Source: Heliomarina sp018223035 (GTDB taxonomy: Bacteria; Pseudomonadota; Alphaproteobacteria; Rhodobacterales; Rhodobacteraceae). Taken from it: DNA of 64,000 nucleotides. The DNA is taken from assembly GCA_018223035.1 (NCBI GenBank), contig JAAEZD010000021.1, positions 26,590 to 90,589 on the forward strand, read 5' to 3'. Below the pieces are notes generated by a model. It did no database searches and was not told where the DNA came from. It worked only from the letters and a program-made list of their open reading frames with translations. Shown here in pieces: positions 1-8,703 of the stretch; positions within the stretch are counted from its first letter, which is position 1, and every line of letters starts with the position of its first letter. The position numbers and the translations under genes were made by a program.

Positions 1-690
1 ATAGACGATGTAGCCAAGGCCGAATCCCGCATATCCCAGTAATTCCGGCAACATGGCCCGCAGGGGCAGATCTGGCTTCTGCCGTTGCTTTTGCGCTGGC
101 GGACGTACCTGAAGCGCGGCCCAGAAGCTAAGCGGTAACAAGACGAAACAGGTCAACCCGATGATCGTCCAGGCCCAGGGCCACGAACCGTTGCCCCAGT
201 AATCGATCATCAGCGGCAGCGCGGCTCCGGCAAGGACGATCCCCAGACCGCCGCCAAAGCCGAACAGGATGGCAATGGCCAGCGCATTGCGTTTCGGATC
301 GCTCTGGAAAAGCTGCGCGGTCAGTGCGCCTGCAGTTGAAAATGACATCGCACCGAACATGCCCGCAAGGATGCGCCACATGGTCTGCCACCACAGCGCC
401 TCGTCATGGCCGGTAGCAAAAAGGCAGAGCGCGGTGCTTACCAGCCCGAAATTGAACAGGTAGGACGGGTTCATACGGGAAATCATTACCATGGTGATAA
501 CCGCGCCGATGATATAGCCGAACGCGTTCGCCGTGTTCAGCCAGCCCGCCTGCGCATAGGTCCAGTGCAGCTCGGCCTTCATTGCGGGCAAGATCAGCCC
601 ATAGGCAAAACGGGCGAACCCATTGGTCACGCAAACACCGAACGACAGGCCGATCAGGACCAGCCACGGATGGCGTGGCTCTGCGCTCAT
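1..690 (-). CDS. MFS transporter, YbfB/YjiJ-like, C-terminus outside window
   Basis: An ATG at 690 opens a frame that runs leftward off the window without a stop, so about 230 N-terminal residues are visible of a protein usually near 390. The translation is strongly hydrophobic, with roughly six membrane helices. The first helix contains GFARFAYGLILP, which resembles the N-terminal signature of the YbfB/YjiJ branch of the major facilitator superfamily. It should be an inner-membrane secondary transporter; the substrate cannot be told. It is divergent from pheS. The assignment to MFS is firm, the subfamily moderately so. Confidence 0.8.
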   Translation of the reverse strand, partial: MSAEPRHPWLVLIGLSFGVCVTNGFARFAYGLILPAMKAELHWTYAQAGWLNTANAFGYIIGAVITMVMISRMNPSYLFNFGLVSTALCLFATGHDEALWWQTMWRILAGMFGAMSFSTAGALTAQLFQSDPKRNALAIAILFGFGGGLGIVLAGAALPLMIDYWGNGSWPWAWTIIGLTCFVLLPLSFWAALQVRPPAQKQRQKPDLPLRAMLPELLGYAGFGLGYIVY

Positions 691-879
691 GACGGCACCC
701 TATCGGCCACAGCTCTCCCGTTCACGTCGCGTCCCTCCGCCTTCTCCCTTGCGGCAAGCTATCTGTCAAAGCCGGACATTGTCCATGCTACATGCCATGC
801 GCCCTGCAATCGCGCCTGCCCGGCTTGCATTCGGGGGTTGCTGCGGCTAGCACGGCTGGGAATTTATCAGGGGGCCGTC

Positions 880-1953
880 ATGGACGATCTGAAAAACAAA
901 TACTTGGGCCAAATCGCCGATGCGGGCGATGAAAACGCCCTCGAAGCGATCCGCCTTGCTGCCGTCGGCAAAAAGGGCGAGGTCGCGCTGAAGATGCGCG
1001 AGCTGGGCAAGATGACACCCGAGGAACGCCAGACGGCCGGTCCCGCGCTCAATGCGCTCAAGGATGAGATCAACTCGGCTTTGGCCGCGAAAAAGGCGGC
1101 CCTTGCGGACGCCGCGTTGGACGAACGCCTGCGCAGCGAATGGCTCGACGTGACTCTGCCCGGCCGCAACCGCCCGCAGGGCACGCTGCACCCCGTCAGC
1201 CAGGTGACCGAAGAACTGACCGCGATCTTCGCCGAGATGGGCTTTTCGGTGGCCGAAGGTCCCCGGATCGACACGGACTGGTATAATTTCGACGCGCTGA
1301 ACATCCCCGGCCACCACCCCGCGCGGGCCGAGATGGATACGTTCTACATGGCGCGCGCCGAGGGCGACAACCGTCCGCCCCATGTGCTGCGCACCCATAC
1401 CAGTCCGGTCCAGATCCGCACGATGGAGGCGCAGGGCGCCCCGCTGCGCATCATTTGCCCCGGTGGTGTGTACCGTGCCGATTACGACCAGACCCACACG
1501 CCGATGTTCCATCAGGTCGAGGGCCTTGCCATCGACAAGGACATCTCGATGGCAAACCTGAAATGGGTGCTCGAGGAATTCTTCTCGGCCTATTTCGAAA
1601 TCGACGGCATCAAGACCCGGTTCCGCGCGTCGCATTTCCCCTTTACCGAACCGTCGGCAGAGGTCGACATCCAGTGTTCCTGGGTGGACGGCACGCTCAA
1701 GGTGGGCGAAGGCGACGGCTGGCTCGAAGTGCTGGGCTCCGGCATGGTGCACCCCAAGGTGCTTCAGGCCGGCGGCATCGAGCCGAACGAATGGCAGGGT
1801 TTTGCCTTTGGCATGGGGATCGACCGCATCGCCATGCTGAAATACGGCATTCCCGACCTGCGCGCCTTCTTTGACAGCGATCTGCGCTGGCTGCGTCACT
1901 ACGGTTTTGCCAGTCTCGACCAGCCCGCGCTGCACGGGGGTCTCAGCCGCTGA
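880..1953 (+). CDS. pheS: Phenylalanine--tRNA ligase alpha subunit
   Basis: A 357-residue protein of normal length for PheS. It charges tRNA-Phe with phenylalanine as an alpha2-beta2 enzyme with PheT. The N-terminal coiled-coil domain (about residues 1-90) is followed by the class II catalytic core with motif 2 (FHQVEGLAID) and motif 3 (GFAFGMGIDRIAML). The frame is open much further upstream, to about 406, but the conserved start is MDDLKNKYL at 880, preceded by a purine-rich stretch (CAGGGGG). pheT follows after one small gene, so the usual pheST operon is interrupted. Confidence 0.97.
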   Translation: MDDLKNKYLGQIADAGDENALEAIRLAAVGKKGEVALKMRELGKMTPEERQTAGPALNALKDEINSALAAKKAALADAALDERLRSEWLDVTLPGRNRPQGTLHPVSQVTEELTAIFAEMGFSVAEGPRIDTDWYNFDALNIPGHHPARAEMDTFYMARAEGDNRPPHVLRTHTSPVQIRTMEAQGAPLRIICPGGVYRADYDQTHTPMFHQVEGLAIDKDISMANLKWVLEEFFSAYFEIDGIKTRFRASHFPFTEPSAEVDIQCSWVDGTLKVGEGDGWLEVLGSGMVHPKVLQAGGIEPNEWQGFAFGMGIDRIAMLKYGIPDLRAFFDSDLRWLRHYGFASLDQPALHGGLSR

Positions 1954-2046
1954 TCGGGCAGGGGCCAACCCCGCCCAGCTTGCATCCAATATCTTTCTTT
2001 GCCATTGCCGAGCATAACCGAAACTAACCCGCCGGGACATCCGACC

Positions 2047-2325
2047 ATGCTGTTTCATCAGGACCAACGCAACCGGAATGCCGAAACCAAACGCATTCAT
2101 GCGCTGTTCGAGATTGTCTACACGCTCGTTGATTTCATGGCAGCGCTGACCTTCCTGATCGGCTCGGTGATGTTCCTGTATGAAAGCTGGCAAACCTTCG
2201 GCACATGGCTTTTCATCGTCGGTTCGATCCTGTTTGCGACGAAACCGACATTGCGGCTGGCCCGCGAACTGAAACTTGCGGCGATAGGCGACGCCGATGA
2301 TCTCGCCGACCGGCTGAACGGCTGA
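2047..2325 (+). CDS. Small YrhK-domain membrane protein between pheS and pheT
   Basis: A 92-residue protein with a charged N-terminus (MLFHQDQRNRNAETKR) and two hydrophobic segments at about residues 25-45 and 52-70, separated by a short turn (YESWQTFG). This pattern fits the YrhK-like family, whose biochemical role is unknown. The ATG at 2047 was chosen because family similarity begins there; an in-frame start at 1999 adds only low-complexity residues. It lies 93 bases after pheS and 16 bases before pheT on the same strand, so it is probably co-transcribed with both. Confidence 0.75.
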   Translation: MLFHQDQRNRNAETKRIHALFEIVYTLVDFMAALTFLIGSVMFLYESWQTFGTWLFIVGSILFATKPTLRLARELKLAAIGDADDLADRLNG

Positions 2326-2341
2326 GCAAGGATACAACACC

Positions 2342-4738
2342 ATGAAATTCACCCTGTCCTGGCTAAAAGACCACCTCGACACCACGGCCACACTTGAAGA
2401 GATCGGCGAGGCGCTGACCGATCTGGGGCTTGAGGTCGAAGAAATCTCGAACCCCGCCGACGCGCTCAAGGATTTTACCCTTGGCTATGTGACTCATGCG
2501 GAAAAGCACCCCGATGCGGACAAGCTGCGGGTCTGCAAGGTCGACACTGACGAAGGCGAGATGCAGATCATCTGCGGCGCGCCCAATGCCCGCGAAGGCA
2601 TCACCGTCGTCGTCTGCAAGCCCGGCATGTATGTGCCGGGCATCGACACCACCATCGGCGTGGGCAAGATCCGCGGCGTTGAAAGCTTTGGCATGATGGC
2701 GTCCGAACGTGAGCTAGAGCTTTCCGAGGAGCATGACGGCATCATCGAACTGCCCTCGGGCAAAGTCGGCGACAAGTTCATCGACTGGCTGGCCGAAAAT
2801 GATCCGGCCAAGGTCGACCCGGTGATCGAAATCGCGATCACGCCAAACCGCCCCGATGCGCTGGGCGTCGAGGGCATCGCCCGCGATCTGGCCGCGCGCG
2901 GCCTCGGCACGCTCAAACAGCACCCGGTCGAACCGGTTCCCGGAACCTTCCCCTGCCCGGTAGAGGTGAGTATCGACGAGGACACGCTCGATGGCTGCCC
3001 GGCTTTTGCGGGCCGCGTGATCAAGGGCGTCAAGAACGGCCCCAGCCCGCAGTGGTTGCAGGATCGTCTGCGCGCCATTGGGTTGCGCCCGATCTCGCGG
3101 CTGGTGGATGTCACGAACTTCTTCACCTTCGATCGCAACCGCCCGCTCCACGTCTTCGACGTCGACAAGATGTCGGGCGGTCTGCGTGTGCATCGTGCCG
3201 AAGGTGGTGAAACGCTCGAGGCGCTGGATGAAAAGACATATGCGCTCCAGCCGGGCATGATGGTGATCTCAGATGCAAACGGGCCGGAAAGCCTTGCCGG
3301 GATCATGGGTGGTGAAGAAACCGGCGTGACCGACGAGACCGTCAATGTCTTCGTCGAATCCGCATTCTGGGATCATGTCCAGATCGCGATGACCGGTCGC
3401 GCGCTCAAGATCAATTCGGACGCGCGGTACCGCTTTGAACGTGGGGTAGATCCGCTCTTCACCGCTGATGGTCTGGAACTGGCCACGCAGATGATCCTCG
3501 ATCTCTGTGGCGGTGAAGTTTCCGAAGTGGTTCTGGCAGGCGCGCTGCCGGATCACTCCCGCGCCTACAAGCTCGATACAGACCGAGTGCAAAGCCTTGT
3601 CGGCATGGACATTCCTGCCGATACGCAGCGCGAGACGCTGACCGCGCTGGGTTTCCGTCTGGATGGTGACATGGCCCATGTCCCAAGCTGGCGCCCAGAT
3701 GTGCAGGGCGAGGCCGACCTGGTCGAGGAGGTCGCGCGCGTTGCATCTCTCACCAAGCTTGAAGGCCGTCCGCTGCCCCGCCTGACCCAAGGGGTGCCAA
3801 ACCCGGTGATGACCCCGATGCAGCGCCGCGAGCAGGCGGCACGGCGCATGGCAGCGGCACTGGGCTACAACGAATGCATCACCTACAGCTTCATCGATCA
3901 GGCCAGCGCGGCGCTGTTCGGCGGCGGCGATGACGCGACCCGGCTGGAAAACCCGATCAGCTCGGAGATGAGCCATATGCGTCCGGCGCTCTTGCCGGGC
4001 CTGCTGCAGGCTGCCGCCCGCAATCAGGCGCGCGGCTTCATGGACATGGCTCTGTTCGAACTCGGGCCGGCCTTCCACGGAGGCGAGCCGGGCGAGCAGC
4101 ACACGCTGATCTCGGGCCTGCTGGTCGGACGTACCGAACCCAAGGATGTGCACGGCGCGTCGCGCCCCATCGATGTGTTCGACGTCAAGGCCGATGCCGA
4201 GGCAATCCTGTCGGCGATGGGCGCACCGGCCAAGGTGCAGATCCTGCGCGGCGCGCAAGGCTGGTGGCACCCGGGCCGTCACGGCAAGATCTGTCTGGGT
4301 CCGAAAAAGGTGCTGGGCGTCTTTGGCGAGTTGCATCCCAAGGTTCTGAACGAAATGGGCGTCAAGGGACCGGCGATGGCCTTTACCCTCTGGCCGGGCG
4401 AAATCCCGATGCCGCGCAAGACGGGCGCGACCCGTCCGGCACTGGCGCTCAAGGACCTGCAGGCGGTTGAACGAGACTTTGCCTTTGTCGTCGATGCGGA
4501 TGTCGAGGCGCTGACGCTGGTCAACGCGGCCAGCGGTGCCGACAAAGCGCTAATCTCGGATGTGCGCGTCTTCGATGAATTCATCGGCGGCTCGCTGGGT
4601 GAGGGAAAGAAATCGCTCGCCGTGACCGTGCGGCTTCAGCCCAGCGACAAGACCCTGACCGAATCGGAAATTGAAGCGGTCAGCGCCAAGATCGTCGAGA
4701 AGGTCTCAAAGGCCACTGGCGGCAGCCTGCGCGGCTGA
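2342..4738 (+). CDS. pheT: Phenylalanine--tRNA ligase beta subunit
   Basis: A 798-residue protein, full length for bacterial PheT. Domains run in the normal order: N-terminal MKFTLSWLKDHLD, an EMAP/OB-type tRNA-binding domain (about 40-150, with PDADKLRVCKVD), the B3/B4 editing region (about 210-385), B5 (about 400-470), the pseudo-catalytic core, and a C-terminal ferredoxin-fold anticodon-binding domain (last 95 residues, with ERDFAFVVD). It pairs with PheS. The ATG at 2342 directly follows GCAAGGATACAACACC, an AAGGA ribosome-binding site. Confidence 0.97.
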   Translation: MKFTLSWLKDHLDTTATLEEIGEALTDLGLEVEEISNPADALKDFTLGYVTHAEKHPDADKLRVCKVDTDEGEMQIICGAPNAREGITVVVCKPGMYVPGIDTTIGVGKIRGVESFGMMASERELELSEEHDGIIELPSGKVGDKFIDWLAENDPAKVDPVIEIAITPNRPDALGVEGIARDLAARGLGTLKQHPVEPVPGTFPCPVEVSIDEDTLDGCPAFAGRVIKGVKNGPSPQWLQDRLRAIGLRPISRLVDVTNFFTFDRNRPLHVFDVDKMSGGLRVHRAEGGETLEALDEKTYALQPGMMVISDANGPESLAGIMGGEETGVTDETVNVFVESAFWDHVQIAMTGRALKINSDARYRFERGVDPLFTADGLELATQMILDLCGGEVSEVVLAGALPDHSRAYKLDTDRVQSLVGMDIPADTQRETLTALGFRLDGDMAHVPSWRPDVQGEADLVEEVARVASLTKLEGRPLPRLTQGVPNPVMTPMQRREQAARRMAAALGYNECITYSFIDQASAALFGGGDDATRLENPISSEMSHMRPALLPGLLQAAARNQARGFMDMALFELGPAFHGGEPGEQHTLISGLLVGRTEPKDVHGASRPIDVFDVKADAEAILSAMGAPAKVQILRGAQGWWHPGRHGKICLGPKKVLGVFGELHPKVLNEMGVKGPAMAFTLWPGEIPMPRKTGATRPALALKDLQAVERDFAFVVDADVEALTLVNAASGADKALISDVRVFDEFIGGSLGEGKKSLAVTVRLQPSDKTLTESEIEAVSAKIVEKVSKATGGSLRG

Positions 4739-4751
4739 GACTGTCGATCCG

Positions 4752-5513
4752 CTAATAGACCCCTTCGGTCTTGATGCGGATCGTCTCGCCACAATGCTTG
4801 CAATGCACGGCGTCCGCGTCGTGCAGCACCAACCCGCAGGTCGAGCATTCGTGGCGTACCTTGGTCGGGCGGAACATGACTTGCGCCAGCCGCAGGAACA
4901 GTGTGACGCCCACGATCATCACCCCGACTGACAGCATCCTCCCCGACGTGCCTTGCAGGGTGATGTCCCCAAACCCGGTCGTGGTCAGCGTGGTGACAGT
5001 GAAATACAGCGCATCGGCGTAATTGCCGATTTCGGGGTTCTCGGGATATTGCGTCGCATAGATCAGCCCCGTCATCACGAAGAGAAAGACAAACAGGTTG
5101 ATCGCCGCAAGTATGATCTCCTGGTTCTCGCGGAAGTATCTGAAATCCTGCCGCAGCCGCGAGCTGAGCTCATACGTGTGCAACAGCCTCAGGGTCCGTA
5201 AAACGCGCAGGAACCCGAAGCCTTCGCCCGCGATCGGGGCAAGGAAGGACGCGATCGCGATGATATCCGCAATTGTCGCGACGCGGAACATGAAAGTCTT
5301 CTTGTTCTTTTCTATCGCGAACCGGACAAGGAAATCCGCAAGGATGATCACGCCAAGCACCGCGTCGATGATCTCGATGGCGGGTCTATGTGGGAAGAAC
5401 GAGGTCACGACGACGAAAGCGATGGTGCCAAGGTCGAACGCCAACAGCCCATAACGGAACCGGTGCGCGGCAGGCGTATCGTCCTGATATAGCGACGCAA
5501 GTTTGGACAGCAT
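4752..5513 (-). CDS. Voltage-gated K+ channel family protein with C-terminal zinc ribbon
   Basis: A 253-residue ion-channel protein. Hydrophobic segments S1-S4 occupy about residues 20-125; an arginine-rich S4-like stretch (FLRVLRTLRLLH) suggests voltage sensing. The pore loop TTLTTTGFGDI is a potassium selectivity filter variant, GFG rather than GYG, and lies before the last helix. The C-terminal 35 residues carry two CxxC pairs (CSTCG and CKHCG), a likely zinc ribbon, which is unusual for this family. It is convergent with pheT, 13 bases apart. Expected location is the inner membrane. Confidence 0.85.
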   Translation of the reverse strand: MLSKLASLYQDDTPAAHRFRYGLLAFDLGTIAFVVVTSFFPHRPAIEIIDAVLGVIILADFLVRFAIEKNKKTFMFRVATIADIIAIASFLAPIAGEGFGFLRVLRTLRLLHTYELSSRLRQDFRYFRENQEIILAAINLFVFLFVMTGLIYATQYPENPEIGNYADALYFTVTTLTTTGFGDITLQGTSGRMLSVGVMIVGVTLFLRLAQVMFRPTKVRHECSTCGLVLHDADAVHCKHCGETIRIKTEGVY

Positions 5514-5638
5514 GGTGGCTCCTTGACCCTGATCGGTGGATCATAGCGCGGGCGGGCTTGGCGCCTCAACCTCTCACCGGGGTTTCGACCGTGGCCGTGA
5601 TCCGCTAGCAAGAGCGCAGCAGCAAGCAGGAGAGAACC

Positions 5639-6088
5639 ATGGCACTCAACGTCTATCTGAGCGGCGAAATTCACACCGACTGGCGCGAGCAGATTACTGC
5701 GGGCGCCGAGGGGCTGGATATCACCTTTAACGCGCCGGTCACCGATCACGGGGCCAGCGATGACTGCGGCGTCGCGATCCTTGGGGCAGAGCCGAACAAG
5801 TTCTGGCACGACCGCAAGGGCGCGCAGGTCAACGCGATCCGTACCCGTAAGGGGATCGAGGACGCGGATGTGGTCGTCGTCCGTTTCGGCGACCAGTACA
5901 AGCAGTGGAACGCGGCCTTTGATGCGGGCTATGCCGCCGCGCTTGGCAAATCGCTGATTATCCTGCACGGGCCCGATCATGCCCATGCGCTGAAAGAGGT
6001 CGACGCGGCCGCGCTGGCGGTGGCCGAAGAGCCGCGTCAGGTGGTCGAGATCCTGCGCTATGTGCTGACAGGCAAACTGCCCGGCTGA
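5639..6088 (+). CDS. YtoQ family protein
   Basis: A 149-residue soluble protein beginning MALNVYLSGEIHTDWR. The YLSGEI start, the central APVTDHGASDDCG, and the later ADVVVVRFGDQYKQWNAAFDAG follow the YtoQ family, a relative of the nucleoside 2-deoxyribosyltransferase fold. No activity is established for the family. A GCAGGAGAG ribosome-binding site precedes the ATG. It is divergent from the channel gene and convergent with the glutathione transferase, so probably a single-gene unit. Confidence 0.8.
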   Translation: MALNVYLSGEIHTDWREQITAGAEGLDITFNAPVTDHGASDDCGVAILGAEPNKFWHDRKGAQVNAIRTRKGIEDADVVVVRFGDQYKQWNAAFDAGYAAALGKSLIILHGPDHAHALKEVDAAALAVAEEPRQVVEILRYVLTGKLPG

Positions 6089-6107
6089 GACCCGGCAGCA
6101 GAAAACA

Positions 6108-6806
6108 TCAGGGACGGGGCGGGATGTTCTTGCCCTTTTCCACCGCCGGACGGGCGTAGAAGCGTTCAAGATAGGCGATCAGGTTGGGATGGCCCGACCA
6201 GTTCACCACGTCCTTTGCACCGTAGAAGTCCAGCGCATTGAGCCAGGGCGCGATGGCGATATCGGCGATGGAATAGTCTCCTGCCACCCAGTCCTGACCA
6301 TCAAGCTGCTTTTCCAGAACGGCCAGCAGACGCTTGGCTTCGTTTATGTAGCGATCGCGCGGGCGGGGGTCTTCGATCTCGGAACCGGCGAACTTGTAAA
6401 AGAACCCCAGCTGGCCAAGCATCGGACCCAGCCCGCCCATCTGGAACATCACCCACTGGATGATCTTGGCCTTGTCCGTCGCGGAATCCCCGATCAGCTT
6501 GCCGGTCTTTTCCGCCAGATAGATCAGGATCGCGCCGCTTTCGAACAGGCCCACCGGGGCGCCGTCCGGCCCGTTCGGGTCGATGATCGCGGGGATCTTG
6601 TTGTTGGGGTTCAGCGACAGAAAAGCATCGCTTTTGACATCGGCATCGGCCAGCGTGACCAGATGCGGTTCGTATTCAAGGCCCATCTCTTCCAGTGCGA
6701 TAGACGCTTTTACACCATTGGGCGTGGGAAACGAATAAAGCTGGATGATTTCCGGGTTTGCGGCGGGCCATTTTGCGGTAATGGGAAATTGGGTGAGGTC
6801 AGTCAT
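6108..6806 (-). CDS. Glutathione S-transferase, Nu-class (YfcG/YghU-like)
   Basis: A 232-residue cytosolic protein. The N-terminal thioredoxin-like domain (about 18-105) has YSFPTPNGVKASIALEE, the glutathione-contact stretch NPNNKIPAIID, and FESGAILIYLAEKTG. The all-helical C-terminal domain has the structural motif GDYSIADIAIAPWL. TPNG at the active-site turn and NNKIPAI point to the Nu class, whose members YfcG and YghU act as disulfide-bond reductases rather than classical transferases. The specific substrate is not evident. Confidence 0.88.
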   Translation of the reverse strand: MTDLTQFPITAKWPAANPEIIQLYSFPTPNGVKASIALEEMGLEYEPHLVTLADADVKSDAFLSLNPNNKIPAIIDPNGPDGAPVGLFESGAILIYLAEKTGKLIGDSATDKAKIIQWVMFQMGGLGPMLGQLGFFYKFAGSEIEDPRPRDRYINEAKRLLAVLEKQLDGQDWVAGDYSIADIAIAPWLNALDFYGAKDVVNWSGHPNLIAYLERFYARPAVEKGKNIPPRP

Positions 6807-6947
6807 GAAGGCGCTCCTGATAGCGTAACCTTAGTTAAGGTAATGATATTCGCCCGGACGGACAGGGCCGAATGAGTGCGTTGGTGCCCGGTCCGATGTG
6901 TGAATGCGAACAGTGGTCGCAGGGTCTTTCGATCAAGGAGCTAGGGA

Positions 6948-7379
6948 ATGATCCAGGAATTCAAGGATTTTATCGCCAAGGGCAATGTCATGGACATGGC
7001 CGTCGGCATCATCATCGGCGCGGCCTTTACGGCGATTGTCAGTTCGCTGGTCGCCGATATCATCAACCCTTTCATCGGGTTGTTCACAGGTGGGTTCGAT
7101 TTCACGGACAAGTACATCGTGCTGGGTGGCAACGTGCCGGAAGGCGCCAGCCTGGCCGCCGCGCGGGAATCCGGGGCGTCGATCTTCGCCTATGGCAGCT
7201 TCCTGATGGCGGTGCTCAATTTCCTGATCATCGCCTGGGTGGTCTTCCTTCTCGTAAAGATGGTGAACCGGGTCAAATCGCTGGCGGAAAAGCCGGATGA
7301 GGTCGCACCCGAGGTCCATACCGGACCGTCGGAAAAGGACATCCTGATCGAGATCCGCGACGCGCTTCAGCAGCGTTGA
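6948..7379 (+). CDS. mscL: Large-conductance mechanosensitive channel
   Basis: A 143-residue protein of typical MscL length. The N-terminal amphipathic helix (MIQEFKDFIAKGNVMDMAVG) leads into TM1 with GIIIGAAFTAIVSSLV, then a periplasmic loop, TM2 (about 85-108) and a charged C-terminal helix ending EIRDALQQR. It opens under membrane tension to relieve hypo-osmotic shock. AAGGAG lies nine bases before the ATG. A strong hairpin follows the stop. Confidence 0.96.
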   Translation: MIQEFKDFIAKGNVMDMAVGIIIGAAFTAIVSSLVADIINPFIGLFTGGFDFTDKYIVLGGNVPEGASLAAARESGASIFAYGSFLMAVLNFLIIAWVVFLLVKMVNRVKSLAEKPDEVAPEVHTGPSEKDILIEIRDALQQR

Positions 7380-7397
7380 CCCGAACCCTCAGAATAA

Positions 7398-7431
7398 GGG
7401 CGTTATCCGCGGGTTTCTGCGGATAACGCCC
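7398..7431. terminator. Hairpin terminator between mscL and ald
   Basis: A perfect 13-bp inverted repeat, GGGCGTTATCCGC and its complement, with an 8-base loop, sits between convergent mscL and ald. The minus-strand side is followed by TTATTCT, the plus-strand side by TATATC, so it fits ald termination best and may serve both genes. Confidence 0.8.
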
Positions 7432-7443
7432 TATATCAAGCGG

Positions 7444-8565
7444 TTAAGCCGCTTTGACAACCAGCTGGGGCGACGTCACGTCGATCCCCAGCGCCTTGCC
7501 CACGGCGAAATAGGTCAGCTTGCCCGCGTGGACGTTCAGACCGTTCAACAGGTGCGGATCGTCGGCGCAGGCCTGTTTCCATCCCTTGTCGGCCAGCGCC
7601 AGCAGGAAGGGCATGGTGGCGTTGCCAAGCGCGATGGTCGAAGTGCGTGCCACGGCGCCGGGCATGTTCGCGACACAGTAATGCATGATGCCGTCTACCT
7701 CGTAGATCGGGTCCTGATGGGTGGTTGCGCGCGATGTCTCAAAGCAGCCGCCCTGATCGATGGCGACGTCGACGATGGCCGCACCGGGCTTCATGGTGGA
7801 AAGCTGAGCTTTGGTCACGAGTTTCGGCGCGGCGGCACCGGGGATCAGCACCGCGCCGATCACCATATCGGCCTCAGCGACCAGTTCGGCTGTATTGCCC
7901 GCACTGGCGTAGGAGGTCTTGAATTGCCCGCCGAACACGTCGTCGAGATAGCGGATACGGGGTAGGGAGCGGTCGAGCACGGTGACATCCGCGCCCATGC
8001 CAGCAGCGATCCGTGCGGCATGGGTGCCGACTACGCCACCGCCGATCACGGCCACCTTGGCCGGACCGACGCCGGGAACGCCGCCCATCAACACGCCGCG
8101 TCCGCCGTTGGCCTTTTGCAGGGTCCATGCGCCGACCTGCGGCGCAAGGCGGCCCGCGACTTCGGACATCGGCGCCAGCAGGGGCAGCCCGCCCGCTGCG
8201 TCGGTCACGGTTTCATAGGCGATGGCGGTGACGCCCGAGGCAATCAGGTCATGGGTCTGGGCCGGATCGGGCGCAAGATGGAGATAGGTGAACAGCAACT
8301 GGCCCTCGCGCAGCATCTTGCGCTCGACCGGCTGGGGTTCCTTGACCTTGACGATCATCTCGGCGCTGGCAAAGATTTCTTCCGCTGTTGCAACAACTTG
8401 CGCGCCCGCCTCGTTATAGGCGGCATCCTCGAAACCGGCGCCTGAGCCAGCGTTCTTCTCGATCATGACGCTGTGGCCATGCGCGACCGCTTCCCGGACC
8501 GCGTTGGGTGTCATGCCGACGCGAAATTCCTGCGGCTTGATCTCTTTGGGGCAACCGATCTTCAT
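7444..8565 (-). CDS. ald: Alanine dehydrogenase
   Basis: A 373-residue NAD-dependent enzyme that interconverts L-alanine and pyruvate plus ammonia. The start MKIGCPKEIKPQEFRVG and the substrate-site lysine in VKVKEPQ match the family. The Rossmann motif is VIGGGVVGTHAARIA. The late stretch NMPGAVARTSTIALGNAT is diagnostic for Ald. Length is normal (about 371). It is divergent from an Lrp/AsnC-type regulator across a 138-base spacer, the usual arrangement of ald with its own regulator. Confidence 0.96.
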   Translation of the reverse strand: MKIGCPKEIKPQEFRVGMTPNAVREAVAHGHSVMIEKNAGSGAGFEDAAYNEAGAQVVATAEEIFASAEMIVKVKEPQPVERKMLREGQLLFTYLHLAPDPAQTHDLIASGVTAIAYETVTDAAGGLPLLAPMSEVAGRLAPQVGAWTLQKANGGRGVLMGGVPGVGPAKVAVIGGGVVGTHAARIAAGMGADVTVLDRSLPRIRYLDDVFGGQFKTSYASAGNTAELVAEADMVIGAVLIPGAAAPKLVTKAQLSTMKPGAAIVDVAIDQGGCFETSRATTHQDPIYEVDGIMHYCVANMPGAVARTSTIALGNATMPFLLALADKGWKQACADDPHLLNGLNVHAGKLTYFAVGKALGIDVTSPQLVVKAA

Positions 8566-8685
8566 GTTCTGACCTCCCTTGTGTAAATGTACCGATTATG
8601 CGCTTCCCATCTTGCAAAATCTGTGAGAATTCTGGGCGCTCAACGGGGTTTTTGTCGAAGACTCTGCGAATTTTGGATCGCTTTA

Positions 8686-8700
8686 CGCAAGGGAATTGCG
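8686..8700. promoter_or_regulatory. 15-bp dyad, candidate Lrp/AsnC operator
   Basis: CGCAAGGGAATTGCG is an inverted repeat with five-base arms and a five-base centre, the size and symmetry typical of Lrp-family sites. It lies three bases before the regulator start codon. Two similar AATT-centred stretches (CTGTGAGAATTCTGG near 8621 and CTGCGAATTTTGG near 8664) lie about 41 bases apart in the same spacer. This is inferred, not tested. Confidence 0.4.
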
Positions 8701-8703
8701 CGG

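Noticed and set aside
406..879. In-frame extension of pheS giving a 515-residue protein
   Set aside because: The added part overlaps the divergent MFS gene and its low-complexity translation has no PheS similarity; the family start is at 880.
847..2469. Long open frame of 540 codons opposite pheS
   Set aside because: It mirrors pheS codons, is rich in His/Arg and Val typical of antisense frames in GC-rich DNA, and pheS is certain.
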